From assembly GCA_963764505.1 (NCBI GenBank), contig CAVXSP010000001.1, forward strand, positions 1,736,001 through 1,800,000: a stretch of 64,000 nucleotides of DNA, read 5' to 3'. The DNA is from CAVXSP01 sp963764505 (lineage in GTDB: Bacteria > Acidobacteriota > Vicinamibacteria > Vicinamibacterales > SCN-69-37). Below the pieces are notes generated by a model. That model saw only the letters and a list, made by a program, of their open reading frames with translations, was not told where the DNA came from and did no database searches. Below are positions 8,074 through 15,302 of this stretch, in pieces. The translations under genes and the position numbers were made by a program. Every line of letters starts with the position of its first letter. The first letter of the stretch is position 1.

Positions 8074-10374
8074 ATGATGGTTCGACGATTCGTGCGGGCG
8101 CCGTTCAGCATCATCACCGGGGGGGTGCTGCTCCTCACGGCGGCCGGCGTGCTCGCCGCCGCGCGCGGCACCGCGTGGTGGCCCGACAACCTGGGCGGGC
8201 CGGACAGCTCGGCCTTCGCGGATCTCGATCAGATCACCGCGTCGAACGTGAACCAGCTCGAAGTGGCCTGGACCTATCCCTACGCGTCGACAGGGTTCAA
8301 TCCGATCGTCGTCGACAACGTGATCTACGCCGCCGGGCGGAGCGGCTCGCTCGTCGCGCTCGACGCGACCACGGGGAAGGAGATCTGGATCCACGAGGAC
8401 CTGAACGGCATGACGGGCCGCGGCGTGAACTTCTGGCAGAGCGAGGACGGCAAGGACAAGCGCCTGCTGTTCTGGATCAACAGCTTCCTGCAGGAGATCG
8501 ACGCGAACACCGGGCAGTCGATCCTCACGTTCGGCGTCGACGGCGTCGTCAACCTCCGGGAAGGTCTGCCGCGCGGCGTCAACATGGGCTGGAATTCGAA
8601 CAGCCCAGGCAAGATCTGGAAGAACCTGCTCATCATCGGGTCGACGACGGGCGAGGCGTTCATGTCGCCACCGGGCGACATCCGCGCCTACGACGTCCTC
8701 ACGGGCAAGCTCGTCTGGCAGTTCCATACGATCCCGCGGCCTGAGGACTACGGCTATGACACCTGGCCGAAGGACGCCTACAAGTACGTCGGCGGGGCGA
8801 ACAACTGGGGCTCGATGTCGATCGACAACGAGCGCGGCATCGTCTACGTCCCGACCGGGTCGGGAACCTACGACTTCTACGGCGCGGATCGGGTCGGGCG
8901 GGATCTCTTTGCGAACTGCCTCCTCGCGCTGGACGCGCGCACCGGGCAGCGCCTCTGGCACTTCCAGACCGTGCACCACGACCTGTGGGATCTGGACAAC
9001 GTCTCGGCGCCCATGCTGGTGACGGTGATGCACAACGGCCGCAAGGTCGATGCAGTGGCGCACGCCGGCAAGACCGGGTTCGTCTACGTGTTCGACCGCG
9101 TGACGGGCGAACCGCTGTGGCCCATCGAGGAGCGACCGGTGCCGAAGAGCGAGGTGCCGGGGGAGTTCGCGTGGCCCACCCAGCCGTTTCCGACGAAGCC
9201 GGCGCCGTTCATCAAACAGTCCTTCACGGTCGACGACATCAACCCGTGGCTGCTGAAGCCCGACGAATATCAGAAGATGCGGCAGCGCGTCGCGGCCGCG
9301 TCGAACGGGAAGGGACCGCAGGGCGGGCTGTTCAACCCGCCGACGATCGGCCGGGACGCGATCTCGATGCCGGGCAATCAGGGCGGCTCGAACTGGGGCA
9401 CGACGGCCGCCGACCCGGACAAGGGACTGATGTTCGTGGTCGGCGTGAATCAAGTGGCGCTGCTCAAGCTCGAGGACGTCACGACGCGCGCGACGAACCG
9501 CGAAGGCGGCGCCTACGGCGGCGCGGCGCAGCAGGGCCGTCAGCTCTACACGCAGAACTGCGCGGCCTGCCATGGCGCGAACCTGCAGGGCCTCGCGCCG
9601 GGCGCGCCGTCGCTGGTCGGCGTCACCAACCGGATGGCCGATGACGCCATTCGCGCCATCGTGACGGGGGGCCGTGGCCTCATGCGGCCCGTGCCCGACC
9701 TGTCGGCGACCGATCTCTCGAATCTCATCGCGTTCCTCGCGACGACCAGTCCCTACGGCTCGGCGCGCCCGGGCGGGCCACCGCCCTCGCTGCCGCCCGG
9801 TCCGGTCGTCGCCCGCGGCGGCGCGCCGCTGCCGCCGCTGCCGCCGCGCAACCTCGGGCCGTTCTTTCCGGGCGTCGGCGGCAATGCCGGCAACCTCGCC
9901 TATCCGGAGGGCGCCGAGGTGCCGCCGACGCGCTACATGAGCGACTACGGCGTGATGGCGTCGGCGACCAAGCCGCCGTACACGACGCTCACGGCCTACG
10001 ACCTGAACAGCGGGACGATCAAGTGGCAGGTCCCGAACGGCGATCACGCGCCGACGATTGCGGCCGGTGGCCCGGCCAATACGGGTGGCCTCGGCGCGCG
10101 CAATGGGATGATCGTGACCGCGGGCGGGCTCGTCTTCCACGCGGGCGGCGACGGCAAGTTCCGCGCGTACGACGAGGCGACCGGGAAGGAGCTCTGGAGT
10201 GGCGCCTTCGGCGGAAACGCCCCTGGCGTGCCGGCGTCCTACGAAGCGAACGGACGCCAGTTCGTCGTCATGATCGCGGGGCAAGGTGGCGGCGGTGGCG
10301 ACGACGACTCGAAGTCGGAGACGAGACCGGCCGGGCCGACGGGGATGATTGTGTACGCGCTCCCGAAGAAGTAG
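8074..10374 (+). CDS. Quinohaemoprotein dehydrogenase with inserted cytochrome c domain
   Basis: 766 residues with an N-terminal membrane/signal segment (FSIITGGVLLLTAAGVLAAA). Residues 30-480 and 630-750 are PQQ beta-propeller blades (LDATTGKEIW, YDVLTGKLVWQF, LDARTGQRLWHFQTVHHDLWD, YDEATGKELWSG). Between them sits a class I cytochrome c domain with CAACH at 496-500 and a distal Met region (GGRGLMRPVPDLSATDLSNLIAFLA), followed by a Pro-rich linker. A haem domain inserted within the propeller, rather than fused at one end, lets electrons pass from reduced PQQ to haem inside one chain. GAGGAG precedes the start. A periplasmic alcohol, sugar or aldehyde is the likely substrate; it cannot be named from sequence. 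Confidence 0.9.
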   Translation: MMVRRFVRAPFSIITGGVLLLTAAGVLAAARGTAWWPDNLGGPDSSAFADLDQITASNVNQLEVAWTYPYASTGFNPIVVDNVIYAAGRSGSLVALDATTGKEIWIHEDLNGMTGRGVNFWQSEDGKDKRLLFWINSFLQEIDANTGQSILTFGVDGVVNLREGLPRGVNMGWNSNSPGKIWKNLLIIGSTTGEAFMSPPGDIRAYDVLTGKLVWQFHTIPRPEDYGYDTWPKDAYKYVGGANNWGSMSIDNERGIVYVPTGSGTYDFYGADRVGRDLFANCLLALDARTGQRLWHFQTVHHDLWDLDNVSAPMLVTVMHNGRKVDAVAHAGKTGFVYVFDRVTGEPLWPIEERPVPKSEVPGEFAWPTQPFPTKPAPFIKQSFTVDDINPWLLKPDEYQKMRQRVAAASNGKGPQGGLFNPPTIGRDAISMPGNQGGSNWGTTAADPDKGLMFVVGVNQVALLKLEDVTTRATNREGGAYGGAAQQGRQLYTQNCAACHGANLQGLAPGAPSLVGVTNRMADDAIRAIVTGGRGLMRPVPDLSATDLSNLIAFLATTSPYGSARPGGPPPSLPPGPVVARGGAPLPPLPPRNLGPFFPGVGGNAGNLAYPEGAEVPPTRYMSDYGVMASATKPPYTTLTAYDLNSGTIKWQVPNGDHAPTIAAGGPANTGGLGARNGMIVTAGGLVFHAGGDGKFRAYDEATGKELWSGAFGGNAPGVPASYEANGRQFVVMIAGQGGGGGDDDSKSETRPAGPTGMIVYALPKK

Positions 10375-10461
10375 GCCGCCGGTCGGAGCGACCTCGACCG
10401 GGCGCGGACCGTGGGACATGCTGAGCGATGCCCTCGGGACGGATTGTCAGGAGGACGCACG

Positions 10462-10773
10462 GTGTCCGTGACCCAGCACGCCGATCTGATCATCAACGTC
10501 CTCGGCCTTGGCCTGGTCGTGTGGCTGTCCGCGATCACCTTCGTGCGATGGATTCGGCGAGGACGCGTCGAATCCTACGCCTCGGCTGAATTGATGCCGG
10601 AGTGGTTGCCACGCTGGGCGCGCGGGATACTTGCCATCGTGCTGCTGATGCCACCGGCGATGCCAGGTCCGATCGACTCGAGCGCCGAGCGCGCGACGCG
10701 TGGCGGCGTCACCCGATGGGGCTGGCTGGTCCTCGGCTGCGTCGCGGTCTGGGTGATTACGAAAGCGTTCTGA
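10462..10773 (+). CDS. Small two-span membrane protein
   Basis: 103 residues from a GTG start at 10462, which has a strong AGGAGGA ribosome-binding site six bases upstream; the frame before it is not conserved-looking. Two membrane spans are visible (ADLIINVLGLGLVVWLSAITFV and WGWLVLGCVAVWVITKAF), separated by a charged loop with WIRRGRVESYASAE. No family is recognised. It follows the quinohaemoprotein on the same strand and may anchor or help assemble it. Its 3' end overlaps the convergent isomerase gene by 17 bases. Confidence 0.65.
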   Translation: MSVTQHADLIINVLGLGLVVWLSAITFVRWIRRGRVESYASAELMPEWLPRWARGILAIVLLMPPAMPGPIDSSAERATRGGVTRWGWLVLGCVAVWVITKAF

Positions 10774-11707
10774 CCCCAGCCTTCTTCATCACCGCGCGCG
10801 TCATGTCGAGCCCCAGGCGGGCCGCGTCTTCCGCCGTCATCTCGGCGGGAATGCGCCCGAGCGGTTCGGGGCTGACGGCCTCCTCGTAGCCGATCGCTTC
10901 GAGCGCCTTGAAGAAGCCGACCAGGTCAATCACGCCTTCGCCGGGCATCAGGCGCTGGTTGTCGCGAACCTCCGCGGCGGGTTGCTCGCGCGCGTCCGAG
11001 ACGTGCACGTGCACGACCCGGGACGTACCCGCGCTCAGGATGTCCTGCACCGTGGACCCTGAGTGGTGCCAGTGCCAGGCGTCGAGAACCACGCCGACGT
11101 TCGGCCCGCACTCCTTCGCGAACGCGACCGCTTCGCCCATCTGCCAGATGAACTCGTGCGCGTTCGGCCGCGTGCGGAACTGTTGCACGCCCAGGAACTC
11201 GAGTCCGAGGCGGATGTTCGATCGCTGCAGCACCTCCGCGACGGCGGCGATCCGATCGCGATAGCGCGGGCGGTACTCGTCCTTGGGCGTCGGACTGGTT
11301 GGAGGCAGGGTCTGCATCATCTTGAAGCAGCCGACGGCGGCGCTGAAGCGCGCGTCCTCGTCGAGCGACTTCAGGCCCGATTGGAACGCCGCGTCGTCTC
11401 CGCGCCCGGCCTGCAGCGGCAGATTGACGATCGTCGCCTTGAGCTTCAGACGCTCGAGCAGCGCGCGCGTGGCCTCGGCGCCGGCCGTCTTCGCGGGACC
11501 CAAGCTCCAGTCCACCCCACCGTAGCCGACGCGCGCCGCCAGTTCGGCGAATTCCGGCCAGCCGACGTTCTTGCCCGAGGTCAGCGCGCCGTTCAGCGAT
11601 ACGAACATCCCGCCGGCCGCCCGCGATCGCCGCGTTGCCGCCGCAGCCAGTGCGGCCGTTCCCGCCGCGCGCTCGAGAAAGGATCGTCTTGTCAATGCCG
11701 GCATCAT
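10757..11707 (-). CDS. Tat-exported sugar phosphate isomerase/epimerase-like TIM barrel
   Basis: 316 residues. It begins with a twin-arginine signal (LTRRSFLERAAGTAALAAAAT). The body is an AP-endonuclease-2/xylose-isomerase-like TIM barrel: YGGVDWSLG early, LGLEFLGVQQFRTRPNAHEF with the metal-binding Glu, VVLDAWHWHHSG with Asp/His ligands, VHVHVSDA and GEGVIDLVGFFKALEAIGYEEAVSPEPLG late. Export by Tat suggests folding with bound metal before secretion. Cytoplasmic relatives isomerise sugars; exported relatives in Acidobacteria, Planctomycetes and Verrucomicrobia may act on 3-keto-glycosides, which is inference here. The neighbouring quinoprotein genes fit a sugar-oxidation role. Confidence 0.85.
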   Translation of the reverse strand: MMPALTRRSFLERAAGTAALAAAATRRSRAAGGMFVSLNGALTSGKNVGWPEFAELAARVGYGGVDWSLGPAKTAGAEATRALLERLKLKATIVNLPLQAGRGDDAAFQSGLKSLDEDARFSAAVGCFKMMQTLPPTSPTPKDEYRPRYRDRIAAVAEVLQRSNIRLGLEFLGVQQFRTRPNAHEFIWQMGEAVAFAKECGPNVGVVLDAWHWHHSGSTVQDILSAGTSRVVHVHVSDAREQPAAEVRDNQRLMPGEGVIDLVGFFKALEAIGYEEAVSPEPLGRIPAEMTAEDAARLGLDMTRAVMKKAGVRTLS

Positions 11708-11746
11708 CGCCCTCCGTCGGCCCAGAGCCCCTATCCGCAGCCCGCC

Positions 11747-13570
11747 TCACTGCAGATAGAACGCGAACAATGTCTCGGCCGCGGCGACGACCACGTATTG
11801 CCGGCCATCCAGTCGATACGTGATCGCGCTGTTGGTGATCTGCGCGGCGAGCGACGCGTGCCAGAGAATCCGGCCGGTCGCCGCGTCGAACGCGATGAAG
11901 TCGCCGGACGGATCGCCGCTGAAGACGAGGCCGCCGCCCGTGGCGAGCACGCCCGGCTGCTGGCTCGATCCCCACCCCTGCTGTCTGTACTCGTGCACCC
12001 ACTTCGACTCGCCCGTGCGGTAGTCGATCGCCATCAGCCGCGACTCGTACATCCCGCCGTGCCATTCGGATCCGCGTCCGTATCCGGTCGGATTCGACGC
12101 GTCCGGCTCGAGGTAGAAGATGCTGCCCTCGTCCGATGCGTTCGTGTAGAAGAGTCCGGTGTCCGGACTGTAGGCCTGCGCGGGGAAGTTCACCGCGCCG
12201 TCGGACGTCGGAAACACGAGCGTGCCGCCCGGCGAGGCCTCTTTCTTCGGATTGGGCACGAGCTGTCCGTTGTCCGGTCCGAGGTACGCGTTCGACAGCG
12301 CGAACGGCTTCACGATCAGTGGCTTGCCGTTGGTGCGGTCGAGCACGAAGAAATAGCCGTTCCGGTTGGCCTGCGCCAGCAGCTTGCGCGTCGCGCCGTT
12401 GACGGTGCCGTCGAACAGGATCGTCACCTCGGTCGCGTCCCAGTCGTGCGTGTCGTGCGGCGAGAACTGGTAGTACCACGCCATCCTGCCCGTGTCGGGA
12501 TCGAGCGCGACGACCGAGCAGGTGTACAGGTTCGCGCCCTCGCGGCTCTTGCCGTTGTAGGTCGGCGTCGCCTGGCCCGTGGGGACGTAGAGAAGATTGA
12601 GCGCCGGATCGTACGTCGGCGGCTGCCAGGGCGCTCCCGCGCCGACGGCCGCCGCCTCCGGACTTGGCCACGTCTCGACGCCCGGCTCGCCCGCGCTCGG
12701 CGTCGCATTCCACCGCCACTGCGAGGCGCCGGTCTCGGGGTCGAGCGATTCGAGAAACCCGCGGCTGCCGCCAGAATCGCCGCCGATGCCGACGATGACG
12801 TGGTTGCGAATCACGATCGGCGCGGAGGTCGACCAGTTCGTCGAGTCCTGAGGCGTCAGCTTCCGGCTCCATCGCTCGTGCCCCGTGGCCGCGTCGAGCG
12901 AAACGACGCTGTTGTCGGGCATGACGACGAAGAGCCAGTCGTTCAGCATGGCCACGCCGCGATTGCCGATCGCGTTCCGCCCGCGCCACGCGTAGTGCCA
13001 GATCTGCCGTCCCGTGCGCGCGTCGATCGCGAACACGTGGTTGGGTGTGGCCAGATACAGGATGCCCTGGACCATCAGCGGCATGGCCTTGATGATCGGC
13101 GGCGGAGGCGCGCCGGGCGCAGTGCCCGGTCCGCCTCGCCCGGCCGGCACCGGATTCGACAACCCACCCAGGATGGCCCCCTGCGAGGTTCCCGTCGTCC
13201 GGTAGAGCCACGCGAGCGAGAGGTTCTTCGCATTCGACACGTTGACCTGGTTCAGCGGGCTGTAGTGCCGGCCGGTGTAGTCGCCGTGATAGGTCGGCCA
13301 CGCCCCGGTCGGCGGCTCGAGCAGGAGCGCCGGATCGAGACGGCCCTGCGCCGCGAGCGCGACCGCAGGCAGCAGCAGGGCGAGGATCACTGACCATCGT
13401 CGTCCGGGTTTGACGCGCGTCGTCCGGCGCTGACGCGCGTCGTCCGGCGCTGAGGAACGTCGTCCGGTCAGCTCGTCTGTCGTTCGCCGCAGTCTGGCCC
13501 GCACCGTCGTCGGCACCGTCGTCCGCACCAACGTCCGCACCCTCGTCCGCACCTTCGTGCGCCCCTTCAT
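11747..13570 (-). CDS. PQQ-binding propeller protein (quinoprotein), repeat-encoded N-terminus
   Basis: 607 residues if started at the ATG at 13570, which overlaps the stop of the dihaem cytochrome gene as ATGA. The first 50 residues are Arg-rich and repeat-encoded (RTKV, RTRV, RTLV, RTTV), followed by a signal-like segment (WSVILALLLPAVALAAQG). From there the protein is a typical membrane-associated quinoprotein: WPTYHGDYTGRHYSPLNQVN, IDARTGRQIWHYAW, LDAATGHERWSRKL, LDPDTGRMAWYYQFSPHDTHDWDATE, FVLDRTNGKPL, FDAATGRILWHA. Coupling with the cytochrome gene suggests that the reduced quinoprotein hands electrons to it. The alternative is that translation starts inside the repeat region at one of several GTG/TTG codons. 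No CxxCH is present in this chain. Confidence 0.85.
   Translation of the reverse strand: MKGRTKVRTRVRTLVRTTVPTTVRARLRRTTDELTGRRSSAPDDARQRRTTRVKPGRRWSVILALLLPAVALAAQGRLDPALLLEPPTGAWPTYHGDYTGRHYSPLNQVNVSNAKNLSLAWLYRTTGTSQGAILGGLSNPVPAGRGGPGTAPGAPPPPIIKAMPLMVQGILYLATPNHVFAIDARTGRQIWHYAWRGRNAIGNRGVAMLNDWLFVVMPDNSVVSLDAATGHERWSRKLTPQDSTNWSTSAPIVIRNHVIVGIGGDSGGSRGFLESLDPETGASQWRWNATPSAGEPGVETWPSPEAAAVGAGAPWQPPTYDPALNLLYVPTGQATPTYNGKSREGANLYTCSVVALDPDTGRMAWYYQFSPHDTHDWDATEVTILFDGTVNGATRKLLAQANRNGYFFVLDRTNGKPLIVKPFALSNAYLGPDNGQLVPNPKKEASPGGTLVFPTSDGAVNFPAQAYSPDTGLFYTNASDEGSIFYLEPDASNPTGYGRGSEWHGGMYESRLMAIDYRTGESKWVHEYRQQGWGSSQQPGVLATGGGLVFSGDPSGDFIAFDAATGRILWHASLAAQITNSAITYRLDGRQYVVVAAAETLFAFYLQ
13398..13566. 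repeat. Minisatellite: about 20-base and 12-base tandem repeats
   Basis: Four copies of a 20-base unit with core CGTCGTCC (cores at 13398, 13418, 13438, 13458) are followed, near 13505-13565, by five copies of a 12-base unit of the form GCACCNNCGTCC. On the minus strand this lies within the apparent N-terminus of the quinoprotein and codes for RTxV tetrapeptides. Confidence 0.85.
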
Positions 13571-14403
13571 CTGAGCTCGCTCAAATACGCCGTGAGATCG
13601 TGCATGTGCTCGTCGGTGAGCGTCCGCATCAGATCGAGGTGGGCCTGCAGCGGATCGGTGATTTCGACCTTCGGGACGTCGCCGTTGCGGGCGAACGTAC
13701 GCCGCACGCCCTGCGCGTCGACGAGCGTGACGTTGAAGTCGGTCACCCAGAGCAGCGTGCCGGCTACGGGCGCGCTCCCTGGCGGCGTGACAACGACCTT
13801 GACGGGCGCCTCGGTCGGATCGGGCAGCGAGAGGAACGATCTGGGATAGCCGCCGTTGCCGCGCGGCAGCACGATGCGTCCCTGAATGGCCGCCGGGAGA
13901 AGCCGTGATCCGATGCCCTTCAGGTCGCCACTCGCCGAGTGGCATCGGGTGCAGCCGCCGGCGCCGGTGAAGTAGGCTTCGCCCGCCTCCGCATCTCCCA
14001 CGATCGCGGCGACAGGACCGCGGGCGCGTCCGCGCCCTCGGCCGCTGGACGCCGCTGCCGACCGCAGGAATTCCGCGAGATCGGCGACATCGCTCTCCGG
14101 CAGCGAGAAGGCCGGCATCCGCCGCTCGGGCCGGCCCGTCGCGAGAAAGTCTGCGAGCTGTTGTCCGTTCTGATCGCCGATCGCGATCGGCGACTGCGTC
14201 AGATCGATCGCGCCAGGCGGCCCGCCGCGATTGCCGGCGACGTGGCAGCCGGCGCACTGCGCGGTGAAGAGCACGCGGCCCCGCTCGATCGCAGCGGGTG
14301 CGGCCGGCGCGGCGGCCGGCGGTGCCTGCTGCGACCGCACCGAGACGACGAAGCACAGGATCGCCAGCGCTCCGATTCCGCCGCGACGCAGGATCTCCGG
14401 CAT
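13567..14403 (-). CDS. Dihaem c-type cytochrome, secreted
   Basis: 278 residues from ATG 14403; an alternative ATG at 14442 adds 13 residues but would crowd the divergent VOC gene. A signal peptide (MPEILRRGGIGALAILCFVVSVRS) is followed by two haem c motifs, CAGCH at 50-54 and CTRCH at 151-155, in two cytochrome c domains (MPAFSLPESDVADLAEFL holds a likely axial Met). A C-terminal beta domain follows (VAGTLLWVTDFNVTLVDAQGVRRTFARNGDVPKVEITDP...HMHDLTAYLSEL), as in cytochrome subunits paired with quinoprotein dehydrogenases. It is translationally coupled to the quinoprotein downstream and is its probable electron acceptor. Confidence 0.87.
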   Translation of the reverse strand: MPEILRRGGIGALAILCFVVSVRSQQAPPAAAPAAPAAIERGRVLFTAQCAGCHVAGNRGGPPGAIDLTQSPIAIGDQNGQQLADFLATGRPERRMPAFSLPESDVADLAEFLRSAAASSGRGRGRARGPVAAIVGDAEAGEAYFTGAGGCTRCHSASGDLKGIGSRLLPAAIQGRIVLPRGNGGYPRSFLSLPDPTEAPVKVVVTPPGSAPVAGTLLWVTDFNVTLVDAQGVRRTFARNGDVPKVEITDPLQAHLDLMRTLTDEHMHDLTAYLSELR

Positions 14404-14429
14404 GAGACGTCGACCGATGCGGCATTGTG

Positions 14430-14435
14430 TATCAT
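14430..14435 (+). promoter_or_regulatory. Candidate -10 element, leaderless start of VOC gene
   Basis: TATCAT ends 8 bases before the GTG at 14444 and no ribosome-binding site lies between. Transcription from it would start at or next to the start codon. Confidence 0.4.
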
Positions 14436-14443
14436 GGTTCACC

Positions 14444-14830
14444 GTGAAAATCGAACACGCTGCCTATCAGGTCGAAGATCCGGTATCCGCGGCCGACTGG
14501 TACTGCGCACACCTCGGCATGGTCCTCAAGCGCGCGCACAAGGATCGTCCGCACGTGCGGTTTCTCGCCGACGACGCCGGCGCCGTGATGCTCGAGTTCT
14601 ACAACCACCCGAAGGTTCCGGTGCCGGACTACCGGAATCAGGATCCGCTCATCGTGCACATTGCCTTCAAGGCGGAGGACCTGGCCGGTACGCGCGACCG
14701 GTTGATCGCGGCGGGCGCCTCGCTCGCCGCCGACATCACGACCACGATTGACGGCGACGAGCTCATCATGCTTCGCGACCCGTGGGGCCTGCCGCTGCAG
14801 CTGGTCAAGCGCGTCGAACCGATGATCTGA
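14444..14830 (+). CDS. VOC (glyoxalase/dioxygenase fold) family protein
   Basis: 128 residues from GTG 14444, chosen because the vicinal-oxygen-chelate fold begins at once: VKIEHAAYQVEDPVSAADWYCAHLGM. The second half-motif, DPLIVHIAFKAEDLAGTRDRLIAAGA...LIMLRDPWGLPLQLVKR, completes one two-module VOC unit. The His in the first strand, the Glu in AVMLEFYN and the His in IVHIAF are plausible metal ligands. Members include lactoylglutathione lyases, dioxygenases and epimerases, so the substrate is open. It is divergent from the cytochrome-quinoprotein operon with about 40 bases between starts. No ribosome-binding site is present. Confidence 0.8.
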   Translation: MKIEHAAYQVEDPVSAADWYCAHLGMVLKRAHKDRPHVRFLADDAGAVMLEFYNHPKVPVPDYRNQDPLIVHIAFKAEDLAGTRDRLIAAGASLAADITTTIDGDELIMLRDPWGLPLQLVKRVEPMI

Positions 14831-14867
14831 TCGCGGCATCGGACGATGCGGGCATCGAGCGCTGACC

Positions 14868-15302
14868 ATGTCCAACAACAATGATGCGGAGGTGGTCGCC
14901 GCCCTCGCGGCCGCGAGGCTCCGTGCGATCCGCACGGCGCTGCTCGGCCTGCACAAGACGCTGATCGACGCCGAACGGACACGATACGGACGGGCCCATG
15001 GCCCGATCGAGAGTCCGCACCACGCGCTGCATCTCCTGCTGCGCGACCCCTGGTTCGCGTGGCTGCGTCCCATCGCCGAGCTGATCGTTCAGGCGGACGA
15101 GCGGCTGAGCGACGACCGCCCGGTGAGCGCGGACGAAGCGGACGGGTACGCCGCCGAGGTGCTGGGCCTGCTCCAGCAGGAGGGCGGCGGCCCGGATTTC
15201 CGCCGGGAATACCATCGGTCCCTGCAGGAGCTGCCCGACGCCGTCGTCGCGCATGCCAAGGTGCTCAAACTGGCGGGCAAGACCAGGTCTATTGCCCCTT
15301 GA
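14868..15302 (+). CDS. Conserved-looking helical protein of unknown function
   Basis: 144 residues, almost wholly alpha-helical: EVVAALAAARLRAIRTALLGLHKTLIDAERTRYGRAHGPIESPHHALHLLLRDPWFAWLRPIAELIVQADERL. No signal peptide, membrane span or catalytic motif is seen. The HxxLHLLLxDPWFAWLRP segment looks like a conserved core. It lies 37 bases after the VOC gene on the same strand and its last 14 bases overlap the convergent M56 peptidase gene. I do not recognise a named family. Confidence 0.6.
   Translation: MSNNNDAEVVAALAAARLRAIRTALLGLHKTLIDAERTRYGRAHGPIESPHHALHLLLRDPWFAWLRPIAELIVQADERLSDDRPVSADEADGYAAEVLGLLQQEGGGPDFRREYHRSLQELPDAVVAHAKVLKLAGKTRSIAP

Noticed and set aside
8071..10419. A 782-codon open frame antisense to the quinohaemoprotein gene
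   Set aside because: It is a shadow of high GC at codon position three: Arg/His-rich, no motif, and the plus-strand frame has full domain content.
10926..13397. Very long open frames on both strands over the isomerase/quinoprotein region
   Set aside because: Low-complexity Arg-rich translations without motifs, while the minus-strand frames chosen carry Tat, TIM-barrel and propeller signatures.
13398..13566. CRISPR-like or origin iteron array
   Set aside because: Repeats of 12 and 20 bases without unique spacers; they lie in a coding frame and no replication gene is near.
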